This document shows, one piece after another, positions 56,031 to 64,000 of a stretch of DNA of 64,000 nt. The stretch spans positions 3,038,001-3,102,000 of the forward strand of contig NZ_CP073637.1 of NCBI RefSeq assembly GCF_029962485.1, written 5' to 3'. Each line of letters starts with the position of its first letter. The first letter of the stretch is position 1. Source of the stretch: Burkholderia cepacia. Its GTDB lineage: Bacteria > Pseudomonadota > Gammaproteobacteria > Burkholderiales > Burkholderiaceae. The notes under the pieces are model-generated. The model was given only the letters and a program-made list of their open reading frames with translations, had not been told where the DNA came from and made no database searches. A program made the translations under genes and the position numbers.

Positions 56031-57656
56031 TTAAAGCTGGTCGTCGACCGGCAGCAGCATGAAGATGCCCGTCATCAGGTTGCGCATCAGCCCTGCGTGC
56101 GGATCGACGTGATAGGTCGTCGGCTTGCCGTCGTCGGTACCCGTCCACTCGAGTTCGGGCGACCCGCCGCCGGCCGGCGCGACGAGGCTCACGCGATAGC
56201 TTTCGTCCGGCTGCGTCGCGCGCGCGAAGATCTTCGCGACCTGCTCGGCGAGCGTCGGGCTATGGATCACCAGCGCCAACTCGGTATTCAGGTGCGCGGA
56301 ACGCGGATCGAGGTTCATCGAGCCGATCACGAGGATTTTCCGGTCGATCACGTACGCCTTCGCGTGCAGGCTCGCGCGCGAACGCGATCCGAACAGGCGC
56401 GGACGCTGGCGCCCCGGCTGCGCCTTGAACTCGAACAGTTCGACGCCGTGCTGCAGCAGCGGCACGCGGTAGGGCCCATAGCCGGCCTGCACGGCGACCG
56501 CGTCGGTCGCGGCGAGCGAATTCGTCAGGATCGCGACGCGCACGCCGCGCGCGGTCGTGTCGCCGAGGATCTTCACGCCCGCGTCGTGCGGCACGAAGTA
56601 CGGCGAGAACGCGAGGAATTCCTGCTGCGCGCCGCGCGTCAGCTCGACGAGCCGCTGCATCGGCGGGCTCACGTACGCGTCGGTCGGCTGCGCGACCTTG
56701 TCGGGCGCGTCGACCTTGAACTCGGCCGGCGCCCACACGAGCCCGAGTTCGTCGCGCGCAATCTGCTGCGCGAGCGGCGTCGCATTCAGCGGCTTCGCGT
56801 TGTATGGCTCGGCGTTCTGGCGCCAATGGTTGCGCAGCTCGTCGCGCATCGCGTCGAGCTCCTTCGGATCGAAAGCCTGATGATTCAGCACCCGCAACGG
56901 ATAGCTGCTCGCGCTCGCCCAGTACGTGTCGAAACTCGCCGAGACATCGTTCGTCACGGGGCCGGCGGCGAGCACGTCGAGATCGCGAAACTGCAGCGTC
57001 GGGCTCGCGCTGAAGTATTCGTCGCCGAGATTGCGGCCGCCGACGATCGCGATCTGGTTGTCCGCGAGCATCGCCTTGTTGTGCATCCGGCGCGTGAAGC
57101 TGTCGATCCGCGTGAAGAAGTTGGTCGTGCGCTCGACCATCCGCTGCCGCGACGCGCCGAACGGGTTGAACACGCGAATCTCGATGTTCGGATGCGTGTT
57201 CAGCGCGGCCATCACGCGGTCGATATCGCGGAAGTTCAGGTCGTCGACCAGCATCCGCACGCGCACGCCGCGATCGGCCGCGTACAGCGCCGCGGCGAGC
57301 AGCAGCTTGCCCGTCGTGTCCTCGGTCGTGATGTAGTACTGCATGTCGAGCGTCTTCGTCGCGGCGCGTGCGAGCGCGATGCGCATCTGCAACGCCTGCG
57401 CGCCGTCGGCGAGCAGCCGGAAGCCCGACTGGCCCGGATGCGCGGCCTCGGGCGCGGCCAGCGCGTCGCGCAACGGCGTCGCGGTATCGGGCGGCAGCGC
57501 GTGGGAAACCGGGCGATCGAGCGTGGTGGCGGGCGGATGCGTCGCGCACGCGGCGACGAGCGACAGCAGTGCGCAAACGGCCAGCGCACGGGCCGGGCGG
57601 CATGCGGCACGCCATGACGGCGCGGCCGGCGCGCGCCGGATGAAAGACGTGAGCAC
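56031..57656 (-). CDS. Cardiolipin synthase C-type phospholipase D lipoprotein
   Basis: This 541-residue protein is of the YmdC/ClsC group, which makes cardiolipin from phosphatidylglycerol and phosphatidylethanolamine. Two HKD motifs are intact: HNKAMLAD near residue 190 and HAKAYVID near residue 430, each followed by a GGRN or GSMN signature. A lipobox (LVAAC near residue 37) suggests a lipid anchor in the envelope. I chose the GTG at 57656 because GAGGAAG lies just upstream; an ATG at 57692 is possible. E. coli ClsC needs the partner YmdB, which is not seen here. Confidence 0.83.
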   Translation of the reverse strand: MLTSFIRRAPAAPSWRAACRPARALAVCALLSLVAACATHPPATTLDRPVSHALPPDTATPLRDALAAPEAAHPGQSGFRLLADGAQALQMRIALARAATKTLDMQYYITTEDTTGKLLLAAALYAADRGVRVRMLVDDLNFRDIDRVMAALNTHPNIEIRVFNPFGASRQRMVERTTNFFTRIDSFTRRMHNKAMLADNQIAIVGGRNLGDEYFSASPTLQFRDLDVLAAGPVTNDVSASFDTYWASASSYPLRVLNHQAFDPKELDAMRDELRNHWRQNAEPYNAKPLNATPLAQQIARDELGLVWAPAEFKVDAPDKVAQPTDAYVSPPMQRLVELTRGAQQEFLAFSPYFVPHDAGVKILGDTTARGVRVAILTNSLAATDAVAVQAGYGPYRVPLLQHGVELFEFKAQPGRQRPRLFGSRSRASLHAKAYVIDRKILVIGSMNLDPRSAHLNTELALVIHSPTLAEQVAKIFARATQPDESYRVSLVAPAGGGSPELEWTGTDDGKPTTYHVDPHAGLMRNLMTGIFMLLPVDDQL

Positions 57657-57879
57657 GGGAGCTTCCTCGACTGGCGGAACGACGGTCCGCATTCGCCGCG
57701 GCGCGCGGCTGGCGCGCGGTTCCGGCCGATTCTAGTGGGCGGCCGATGAACCGGTCAATCGCGCGGGCGGCACCCGGCGGCTCCCGGCAGCTCGCGCGCG
57801 GCGGCTTGCCGGGGGTGATGCCCGCGCACGCCAGATTCGCCCGCCGGACGGGCCGCGACCCGAAGCGGTCCAACCAATC

Positions 57880-58596
57880 TCACTGCGCATCGCCGCTGCG
57901 CTCGAAATGGCTGCGCACGTAGTCAATATGCGTCTGCATCGCGGTGCGCGCCTCTTCGGGCCGCTGCGCGCAGATCGCGTCGCACACGACGCGGTGCTGC
58001 AGCAACAGCAGCTCGGACGCCTGCTCGTCGTGCGTCGTCATGCCCGCCACGTTGATCGAGATGTGCTCGCGCAGCATCCCGATCACGCTCGTATGCAGGT
58101 GCAGGAACATCGTGTTGTGCGACGCGAGCGCGATCGCCTCGTGCAGCTTCGCGTCGGTCGCGGCTTCGACGGCCGCCGCACCGTTCGCATGCGCGGTTTC
58201 GAGCTCGCGCAGCAGCGTGCGGATCCGGCGCCGGTCGTTTGCATCCGCACGCAGCGCGGCGAAATACGCAGTCGCGCCTTCGAGCACGCGGCGGAATTCG
58301 AGGATGTCATCGCGCAGCGCCGGATGATCGGCGACCAGCTGGCCCCACGGCGAGGCAATACCCGCGCGTAGCTGGTCCGTCACGTAAACGCCCGCGCCGC
58401 GCCGGCTCTGCAGCAGCCCGCGCGCGACGAGCCGCTGCGTCGCCTCGCGCACCGTATTGCGTGCGACGCCGTACTGCTGCGCGAGCACACGCTCGGCCGG
58501 CAGCCGCGCGCCGGCCGGCCAGGTGCCGTCGAGCAGCGCCGTCTCGATCTTGCGCATCACCACTTCGGTCCGGCCTCGTGCCGTCATCGCTGCCAT
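57880..58596 (-). CDS. lldR: GntR-family regulator of the lactate operon
   Basis: This is a 238-residue FadR-subfamily GntR regulator. The winged helix spans about residues 10-75 (LPAERVLAQQYGVARNTVREATQRLVARG) and an all-helical FCD ligand domain follows (about 95-225), with metal-binding His and Asp/Glu residues (DAKLHEAIALASHN). It is divergent from lutA and faces an L-lactate operon, so it is LldR or its functional equivalent, releasing DNA on binding lactate. The ATG at 58596 has GGGGAG upstream. Confidence 0.88.
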   Translation of the reverse strand: MAAMTARGRTEVVMRKIETALLDGTWPAGARLPAERVLAQQYGVARNTVREATQRLVARGLLQSRRGAGVYVTDQLRAGIASPWGQLVADHPALRDDILEFRRVLEGATAYFAALRADANDRRRIRTLLRELETAHANGAAAVEAATDAKLHEAIALASHNTMFLHLHTSVIGMLREHISINVAGMTTHDEQASELLLLQHRVVCDAICAQRPEEARTAMQTHIDYVRSHFERSGDAQ

Positions 58597-58630
58597 CGTC
58601 GCGTCTCCCCGCGGAATGCGTGTCGCGCCG

Positions 58631-58645
58631 ATTGGCCCAACCAAT
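58631..58645. promoter_or_regulatory. LldR-type operator
   Basis: ATTGG-CCCAA-CCAAT is a perfect 5-bp inverted repeat closely resembling the operators of FadR-subfamily regulators such as LldR and PdhR (AATTGG...CCAATT). It lies between lldR and lutA and touches the predicted -35 box of the lut promoter. Confidence 0.65.
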
Positions 58646-58674
58646 TTGAGCTGCGGCGCCGTCGCGGGAATTAT
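58646..58674 (+). promoter_or_regulatory. Predicted promoter of the lutACB-lldP operon
   Basis: TTGAGC at 58646-58651 and AATTAT at 58669-58674, each matching four of six consensus bases, are separated by 17 bases. The placement abuts the LldR-type operator and lies 50 bases before lutA. Confidence 0.45.
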
Positions 58675-58724
58675 GCAGCGAAATCGTCGACCCGCATGCC
58701 GGGCCGTCGCCTCTGGAGCGAGAC

Positions 58725-59525
58725 ATGAACGAAAGGCAGTACCCCGCCGCCATCCCCGCGCACGTCTATCTGTTCGCGACCTGCCTGGTCGACCTGTTCG
58801 TCCCCGAAGCGGGGCTCGACGCGGTCCGACTGCTGGAGCGCGAAGGGTTGACCGTCCACTATCCGCGCGGCCAGAGCTGCTGCGGGCAGCCGGCCTACAG
58901 CAGCGGCAATCCCGACGAAGCGCGCCGCGTCGCGGCCGCGCAGCTCGACCTGTTCGCCGAAGCGTGGCCCGTGATCGTGCCGTCCGGCTCGTGCGCTGGC
59001 ATGATCCGGCACCATTGGCCCGCGCTGTTCGCCGACGATCCCGTCAACGGCCCGAAGGTCCGCGCGATCGCCGACCGGACCTACGAACTCGCTGAATTCC
59101 TCGTCCACGTGCTCGACGTGCAGCTCGACGCGGCCACGGCCAGCGCCGGGCCCGACGAGCGCGTCGTGCTGCACACGTCGTGCGCGGCACGCCGCGAGAT
59201 GGGCACGCGCGTGCATGGTGTCGCGCTCGTCGACGCGCTGCCGGGCATCACGCGGATCGAACACGAACGCGAATCCGAATGCTGCGGCTTCGGCGGCACG
59301 TTCTCGCTGAAACATCCGGACATCTCCGGCGCGATGGTGCGCGACAAGGTCGCGTCGGCCTGCGCGACCGGCTGCGACCGGCTCGTGTCCGCCGACTGCG
59401 GCTGCCTGCTGAACATCGGCCACGCCGCGGCCAAGGCCGATGCACCGCTGCCGGTCGAGCATCTCGCGAGCTTCCTGTGGCGGCGCACGGCCGGCGCCGC
59501 GTCGTTGCGCGGAGACAAGCAATGA
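58725..59525 (+). CDS. lutA: L-lactate utilisation protein LutA (Fe-S, CCG domains)
   Basis: LutA is one of three proteins that together oxidise L-lactate to pyruvate in organisms using LutABC. The 266-residue protein has two cysteine-rich CCG domains: GQSCCGQPAYSSG near residue 50 and ESECCGFGGTFSLKHP near residue 190, with preceding FATCLVDLF and HTSCAARREMG segments that complete iron-sulfur or heterodisulfide-type sites. GGAG precedes the ATG. It overlaps lutC by four bases (ATGA). Confidence 0.92.
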   Translation: MNERQYPAAIPAHVYLFATCLVDLFVPEAGLDAVRLLEREGLTVHYPRGQSCCGQPAYSSGNPDEARRVAAAQLDLFAEAWPVIVPSGSCAGMIRHHWPALFADDPVNGPKVRAIADRTYELAEFLVHVLDVQLDAATASAGPDERVVLHTSCAARREMGTRVHGVALVDALPGITRIEHERESECCGFGGTFSLKHPDISGAMVRDKVASACATGCDRLVSADCGCLLNIGHAAAKADAPLPVEHLASFLWRRTAGAASLRGDKQ

Positions 59526-60247
59526 GCGCGCGCGCCGCCATTCTCGCAAGGCTGCGCGCCGCCGCGCCGGGCGTCGTCGCGACGGCCGCCCCCGCGCTCG
59601 ACGCACGCATCGACACGCATTACGACACGCGCCGCGCGTCGACCGAACGCGACCCGCACGCGCTCGCGCAGGCAATGCAGGCCGCACTGGCCGCGTCGCA
59701 CGCGGACGTCTGGTGCGCGACCGCCGAGGCATGGCCCGCGCAGCTTGCCGCGCGCCTCGCCGATGCCGGCGTGCGCCGCCTGCTGCTCGACCCGGCCCGC
59801 GCCGAATCCGCCGCGCTCGCCCGCGCACTGCCCGACGCAGTCGCACCGGTGCCGTTCGACCGGCCGATCGACGCATGGAAAGCCGAACTGTTCGACACGA
59901 TCGACGCGGGCTTCACCGTCGCGCGCTCAGGCATCGCGGCCACCGGCACCGTCGTCCTCGCACCCGATGCCGGCTCGCCGCGCACGGTGTCGCTGGTACC
60001 GCCGCTGCATGTCGCGCTCGTTCACGCGAACACGCTGCATGCCGACCTGCACGCGGCCGTGCATGCGGAGCGCTGGCACACCGGCATGCCGACCAATCTC
60101 GTGCTGGTGTCGGGCCCGTCGAAGACTTCCGACATCCAGCAGACGCTCGCCTACGGCGCACACGGCCCGCGCCGCCTGTGGGTCGTGATCGTCACCGATT
60201 CGGCCTTCCGGTCGATCGTACCCACCAGCGAGGACCAGCCGCGATGA
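59522..60247 (+). CDS. lutC: L-lactate utilisation protein LutC (LUD domain)
   Basis: LutC is the small LUD-domain subunit of the lactate-oxidising system. The 241-residue protein shows DAGFTVARSGIAATGTVVLAPDAG near residue 130, LVPPLHVALVHANTLHADL and the C-terminal LVSGPSKTSDIQQTLAYGAHGP, all family hallmarks. Its start overlaps the lutA stop and its stop overlaps the lutB start (both ATGA), so the three are translated as a unit in the order A-C-B, different from the A-B-C of Bacillus. Confidence 0.92.
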   Translation: MSARAAILARLRAAAPGVVATAAPALDARIDTHYDTRRASTERDPHALAQAMQAALAASHADVWCATAEAWPAQLAARLADAGVRRLLLDPARAESAALARALPDAVAPVPFDRPIDAWKAELFDTIDAGFTVARSGIAATGTVVLAPDAGSPRTVSLVPPLHVALVHANTLHADLHAAVHAERWHTGMPTNLVLVSGPSKTSDIQQTLAYGAHGPRRLWVVIVTDSAFRSIVPTSEDQPR

Positions 60248-61689
60248 GCGACCATACGCTGCAATTCGTCACGCCCGGCGACTTCAAGGCCCGCGCACGT
60301 GCCGCGCTCGACGATCCCGCATTGCGTCAGAGCTTTCGCGGCGCGATGGACTTCCTGCAAGGCAAGCGCGCGACGCAATTCCCCGACGACGCCGAACTGC
60401 AGCAGCTGCGCGATCTCGGCGAAGCCGTACGCCAGCACGCGCTCGCGCAACTGCCCGCGCTGCTCGAACGGCTGGAGACGAAGCTCACCGAAGCCGGCGT
60501 GCACGTGCACTGGGCCGAGACGGCCGCCGACGCGAACGCGATCGTGCTCGGCATCGCGCAGGCGCAGAAGGCGCGCCGCGTGATCAAGGGCAAGTCGATG
60601 GCGAGCGAGGAAATCGAGCTGAACCATTACCTCGCGGAGCACGGCGTCGACTGCATCGAATCCGACATGGGCGAGTTCATCGTGCAGCTCGCGGGCGAGA
60701 AGCCGTCGCATATCGTGATGCCGGCGATCCACAAGACGCGCGGCGACATCGCCGAGCTGTTCGAGGCACACATCCCCGGCACGCGCTACACGGAAGACGT
60801 CGACGAACTGATCCAGACCGGCCGTCGCGCACTGCGCCGCGCGTTCGCCGAAGCGGACATCGGTCTCTCGGGCGTGAACTTCGCGGCGGCCGACACGGGC
60901 ACGCTGTGGCTCGTCGAGAACGAAGGCAACGGCCGCCTGTCGACGACGGTGCCCGACACGCACATCGCGATCATGGGCATCGAAAAGGTCGTCGAGAAGC
61001 TCGAGCACATCGTGCCGCTGTCGAGCCTGCTCACGCGCTCGGCCACCGGCCAGGCGATCACGACCTACTTCAACCTGATCTCGGGCCCGCGCCGCGACGG
61101 TGAACGCGACGGCCCGCGCGAGCTGCATCTCGTGCTGCTCGACAACGGCCGCACGCAGGCATACGCGGACGACCAGCTGCGCGCGACGCTGCAGTGCATC
61201 CGCTGCGGCGCGTGCATGAACCACTGCCCCGTCTACACGCGCATCGGCGGCCACGCGTACGGCACCACCTACCCGGGCCCGATCGGCAAGATCATCTCGC
61301 CGCACCTGCTCGGCCTCGACGCGACGGCCGACCTGCCGACCGCGTCGACGCTGTGCGGCGCATGCGGCGAGGTCTGCCCGGTGCGGATCCCGATCCCGCA
61401 ACTGCTCGTGCGGCTGCGCACCGAGGCGAACCGCAAGCCCGACGAACCCGTCGCGCATCCGCTGCGCGGCCAGGGCGCGAACTACAACCGCGCGGAAGAC
61501 CTCGTGTGGCGCTTCTGGTCGGGCGCGTTCGCGCATCCGCGCGCGTACCGCGCCTTCCGCTGGACCGCGACGCGCCTGCGTGCGCTGACGCCCACGAAAC
61601 AGATGGGCTGGACACAGCACCGCACGCCGCTCGAACCGGCGCCGCGCAGCCTGTCCGACCTGCTGCGCGCGCGCGGCCAGCCCGAATAG
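60244..61689 (+). CDS. lutB: L-lactate utilisation protein LutB (LUD plus 4Fe-4S)
   Basis: LutB is the 481-residue iron-sulfur subunit of the LutABC lactate oxidase. An N-terminal LUD domain (about 60-290, [16 protein letters not shown] and [20 protein letters not shown]) is followed by two 4Fe-4S motifs, [14 protein letters not shown] near residue 319 and [10 protein letters not shown] near residue 372, and a C-terminal DUF3390-type segment. It overlaps lutC and precedes the lactate permease gene by 50 bases. Confidence 0.93.
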   Translation: MSDHTLQFVTPGDFKARARAALDDPALRQSFRGAMDFLQGKRATQFPDDAELQQLRDLGEAVRQHALAQLPALLERLETKLTEAGVHVHWAETAADANAIVLGIAQAQKARRVIKGKSMASEEIELNHYLAEHGVDCIESDMGEFIVQLAGEKPSHIVMPAIHKTRGDIAELFEAHIPGTRYTEDVDELIQTGRRALRRAFAEADIGLSGVNFAAADTGTLWLVENEGNGRLSTTVPDTHIAIMGIEKVVEKLEHIVPLSSLLTRSATGQAITTYFNLISGPRRDGERDGPRELHLVLLDNGRTQAYADDQLRATLQCIRCGACMNHCPVYTRIGGHAYGTTYPGPIGKIISPHLLGLDATADLPTASTLCGACGEVCPVRIPIPQLLVRLRTEANRKPDEPVAHPLRGQGANYNRAEDLVWRFWSGAFAHPRAYRAFRWTATRLRALTPTKQMGWTQHRTPLEPAPRSLSDLLRARGQPE

Positions 61690-61739
61690 CCCATTCGCTT
61701 TCAAACCCGTACCCCTATAAATCCATGGAGGAGACACCC

Positions 61740-63452
61740 ATGCAGGTTTGGCATCAGATCTACACACCGCTCGGCAGCCTCGGGCTGTCGGCATTCGTCG
61801 CCGCGATTCCGATCATCTTCTTTTTCATCGCGCTCGCCGCGCTGCGGATGAAGGGCCATGTCGCCGCCGCGATCACGCTGCTGCTGTCGCTCGGCGTCGC
61901 GATCCTCGCGTACGGGATGCCCGTGCCGCAGGCGCTTGCCGCGGCCGGCTTCGGCTTCGCCTACGGCCTGTGGCCGATCGCGTGGATCATCGTCGCGGCC
62001 GTGTTCCTGTACAAGATCGTCGTGAAAACCGGCCAGTTCGACGTCATCCGTGCGTCCGTACTGTCGATCACCGACGACCAGCGCCTGCAGATGCTGCTGA
62101 TCGGCTTCTCGTTCGGCGCATTCCTCGAAGGCGCCGCCGGCTTCGGCGCGCCCGTCGCGATCACGGCCGCGCTGCTCGTCGGGCTCGGCTTCAAGCCGCT
62201 GCATGCGGCAGGACTGTGCCTGATTGCAAACACCGCGCCGGTCGCGTTCGGCGCGATGGGCATTCCGATCATCGTCGCCGGGCAGGTGACGGGCATCGAT
62301 CCGTTGCACATCGGCGCGATGGCCGGCCGCCAGCTGCCGCTGCTGTCGCTCGCGGTGCCGTTCTGGCTCGTGTTCATGATGGACGGGCTGCGCGGCGTGC
62401 GGCAGACCTGGCCGGCCGCGCTCGTCGCGGGCGGCAGCTTCGCGGTCACGCAGTACTTCACGTCGAACCACATCGGGCCCGAGCTGCCGGACATCACGTC
62501 GTCGCTCGTCAGCCTCGTCGCGCTCGCGGCGTTCCTGAAGGTGTGGCAGCCGCGCACCGCGAAACAGCCGGCCGGCGGCCTCGTCGCGTCCGGCGGCGGC
62601 GCGGCGCTCGCGGGCTTCGGCGGCACGGGCTCGCGCAACGGCTTCGGCACCGGCGCGAGCCGGCAGGCATCGCCGTACACGCTCGCGCAGACGGTGCGCG
62701 CGTGGTCGCCATTCCTGATCCTGACGGCCGTCGTCACGGTCTGGAGCATCGCGCCGTTCAAGGCGCTGTTCGCCGCGCATGGCGCACTCGCGTCGACCGT
62801 GCTGAAGTTCCACGTGGCCGGGCTCGACCAGCTCGTCGTGAAGACCGCGCCGATCGCCGCGACGCCGAAGGCGCTCGAAGCGGTGCTGAAGATCGATCTG
62901 GTGTCGGCGGTCGGCAGCGCGATCCTCGTGACCGCGCTGATCTCGATGGCGCTGTTGCGGATGAAGCCGCGCGACGCGCTCGTCACGTTCGGCGAGACGC
63001 TGAAGGAGTTGACGCGCCCGATCCTGTCGATCGGCCTCGTGCTCGCGTTCGCGTTCGTCGCGAACTACTCGGGGATGTCGTCGACGCTTGCGCTGATGCT
63101 GGCCGCGACGGGCGCCGCATTCCCGTTCTTCTCGCCGTTCCTCGGCTGGCTCGGCGTGTTCCTGACGGGCTCGGACACGTCGTCGAACGCGCTGTTCTGT
63201 TCGCTGCAGCAGGCCACGGCCCATCAGCTCGGCGTGCCCGAGACGCTCGCGGTCGCCGCGAACACGACGGGCGGCGTGACCGCGAAGATGATCTCGCCGC
63301 AGTCGATCGCGGTCGCCTGCGCGGCGACGGGCCTCGTCGGCAAGGAGTCCGAGCTGTTCCGCTTCACCGTGCGGCACAGCCTGCTGTTCGCGGTGATCGT
63401 CGGGCTGATCACGCTCGTGCAGGCGTACGTGCTGCCGGGCATGGTGCCGTAA
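61740..63452 (+). CDS. lldP: L-lactate permease
   Basis: This is a 570-residue inner-membrane proton-lactate symporter with about 12-14 helices. Hallmarks are [21 protein letters not shown] near residue 70, [20 protein letters not shown] near 130 and the C-terminal [18 protein letters not shown] near 480. A Gly-rich loop of about 30 residues (near 278-310) lies between helices. GGAGGAG sits directly upstream of the ATG at 61740. It ends the lut operon, so uptake and oxidation of lactate are made together. Confidence 0.94.
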   Translation: MQVWHQIYTPLGSLGLSAFVAAIPIIFFFIALAALRMKGHVAAAITLLLSLGVAILAYGMPVPQALAAAGFGFAYGLWPIAWIIVAAVFLYKIVVKTGQFDVIRASVLSITDDQRLQMLLIGFSFGAFLEGAAGFGAPVAITAALLVGLGFKPLHAAGLCLIANTAPVAFGAMGIPIIVAGQVTGIDPLHIGAMAGRQLPLLSLAVPFWLVFMMDGLRGVRQTWPAALVAGGSFAVTQYFTSNHIGPELPDITSSLVSLVALAAFLKVWQPRTAKQPAGGLVASGGGAALAGFGGTGSRNGFGTGASRQASPYTLAQTVRAWSPFLILTAVVTVWSIAPFKALFAAHGALASTVLKFHVAGLDQLVVKTAPIAATPKALEAVLKIDLVSAVGSAILVTALISMALLRMKPRDALVTFGETLKELTRPILSIGLVLAFAFVANYSGMSSTLALMLAATGAAFPFFSPFLGWLGVFLTGSDTSSNALFCSLQQATAHQLGVPETLAVAANTTGGVTAKMISPQSIAVACAATGLVGKESELFRFTVRHSLLFAVIVGLITLVQAYVLPGMVP

Positions 63453-63478
63453 GCGGCGCGCGGCCGGGCCCAAAAAAC

Positions 63479-63511
63479 AAAACCCCACGCCCGAACGAGC
63501 GTGGGGTTTTT
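63479..63511. terminator. Bidirectional terminator between lldP and loiP
   Basis: A perfect 12-bp inverted repeat (63479-63490 against 63499-63510), with A4 on one side and T5 on the other, has an 8-base loop. It separates the convergent lldP and loiP genes. Confidence 0.92.
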
Positions 63512-63567
63512 CCTTTCGCGTGCCGATCGCCGGCGCGGGCCGGCGATTCGTCATGCGCGTGGCGCGA

Positions 63568-64000
63568 TCAGCTGCCCTTCGCGATGCGATCCTGGATGTG
63601 CTGCGCACGGCTCGCCGACGACGGGTGCGAGCTCATCATCGAGCTTTGGCCGCCGTCCATCTGCGCGAGCTTCTGGAAGCCGGTGACGAGGCCCTTCTGG
63701 CTCATGCCCTTCTGCTTCATCAGGTCGAACGAGTAGTCGTCCGCGGCGCTTTCCTGCGTTTGCGAGAACTGCGCGTTGATGAACTTCTCGGTGATGTCGC
63801 CGAGCTGCGAGCTCGACAGCGCCGCCACGCCCGGCGATGCCGCGCCGGCCGCGCTGCGCGCCGCGCTCACCGCGTACGCCGTCTGCATCGCCTTCTTCGA
63901 GTGACCCAGTGCAACGTGGCCCATTTCATGACCGATCACGCCGCGCAGCTCGTCGTCGTTCATCATGTCCATCAGGCCGCTGTACACGCGCACGCAGCCA
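63568..64000 (-). CDS. loiP: M48-family metalloprotease LoiP/YggG (partial)
   Basis: The C-terminal 144 codons of an M48 zinc protease are present; the 5' end lies beyond the window. The zinc site GHEMGHVALGHSK and the third-ligand region QESAADDYSFDLMKQKG are seen, and the end reads SSHPSSASRAQHIQDRI. This pattern closely matches E. coli LoiP (YggG), an outer-membrane lipoprotein protease of envelope quality control. The signal peptide cannot be checked because it is outside the window. Confidence 0.85.
   Translation of the reverse strand, partial: GCVRVYSGLMDMMNDDELRGVIGHEMGHVALGHSKKAMQTAYAVSAARSAAGAASPGVAALSSSQLGDITEKFINAQFSQTQESAADDYSFDLMKQKGMSQKGLVTGFQKLAQMDGGQSSMMSSHPSSASRAQHIQDRIAKGS

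Overview
The window is a 64 kb stretch of very GC-rich bacterial chromosome, densely packed with housekeeping genes. Gene content and order point to a betaproteobacterium of the genus Burkholderia, most likely chromosome 1 of a Burkholderia cepacia complex member. The features behind this are glyQS-gmhB-plsC, lptD-surA-pdxA-rsmA beside amgK-murU, ubiE/Tim44/ubiJ/ubiB, and lldR-lutACB-lldP. The genus is an inference from protein character and synteny; the species cannot be fixed by reading alone. I saw no rRNA, tRNA, insertion sequence, prophage, CRISPR array or replication origin. Most of the long open frames opposite the real genes are high-GC shadows.

Layout. 0-5.8 kb (+): glycyl-tRNA synthetase subunits, heptose phosphatase GmhB, acyltransferase PlsC and a YgjP-type metallopeptidase, closed by a two-way terminator shared with gloA. 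6.6-15.3 kb: a DMT exporter; the leftward operon lptD-surA-pdxA-rsmA (outer membrane biogenesis, vitamin B6, rRNA methylation); and the divergent pair amgK-murU for peptidoglycan sugar recycling. 15.5-19.4 kb: an Atm1-type ABC exporter, thioesterase YciA, a nitrate-reductase-associated family protein and FdhD. 19.5-26.5 kb (-): a complete beta-oxidation set under a TetR regulator. 26.7-31.6 kb (-): cardiolipin synthase ClsB, NudB, AspS, a DUF502 membrane protein and an FmdB zinc ribbon. 31.7-37.4 kb (-): a TPMT-type methyltransferase, the ubiquinone genes ubiB, ubiJ and ubiE with a Tim44-like gene among them, a DUF971 protein and a HIT protein. 37.5-44.5 kb: a 1341-residue FAD/Fe-S oxidoreductase, then divergently ilvA and queF. 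44.6-49.5 kb: a VOC protein and a D-amino-acid utilisation cluster (RidA, D-aminoacylase, RpiR regulator, and a divergent PLP deaminase). 49.6-57.7 kb: accessory single genes (PfpI, an MFS exporter with MarR, EcsC, an esterase, CHRD, a class II aldolase, a ClsC-type phospholipase D). 57.9-63.5 kb: the L-lactate system lldR / lutA-lutC-lutB-lldP. The window ends inside loiP.

How the genes work together. Several blocks form functional units. FadE-, FadN- and FadA-like enzymes plus an extra enoyl-CoA hydratase make a beta-oxidation spiral. LptD and SurA build the outer membrane next to MurNAc recycling. D-aminoacylase frees D-amino acids, the PLP enzyme deaminates them, and RidA would clear the reactive enamine/imine product. 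LldP imports lactate, LutABC oxidises it, and LldR has a matching inverted repeat at the promoter.

The most unusual features are non-coding. There is a free-standing candidate small RNA near 55.0 kb with its own -10 element, a hairpin and a strong terminator. Paired palindromes straddle the rpiR promoter. Further palindromes lie upstream of ilvA, amgK, the fad regulator and the MFS exporter. Terminators sit unusually close in front of ubiJ and the second enoyl-CoA hydratase.
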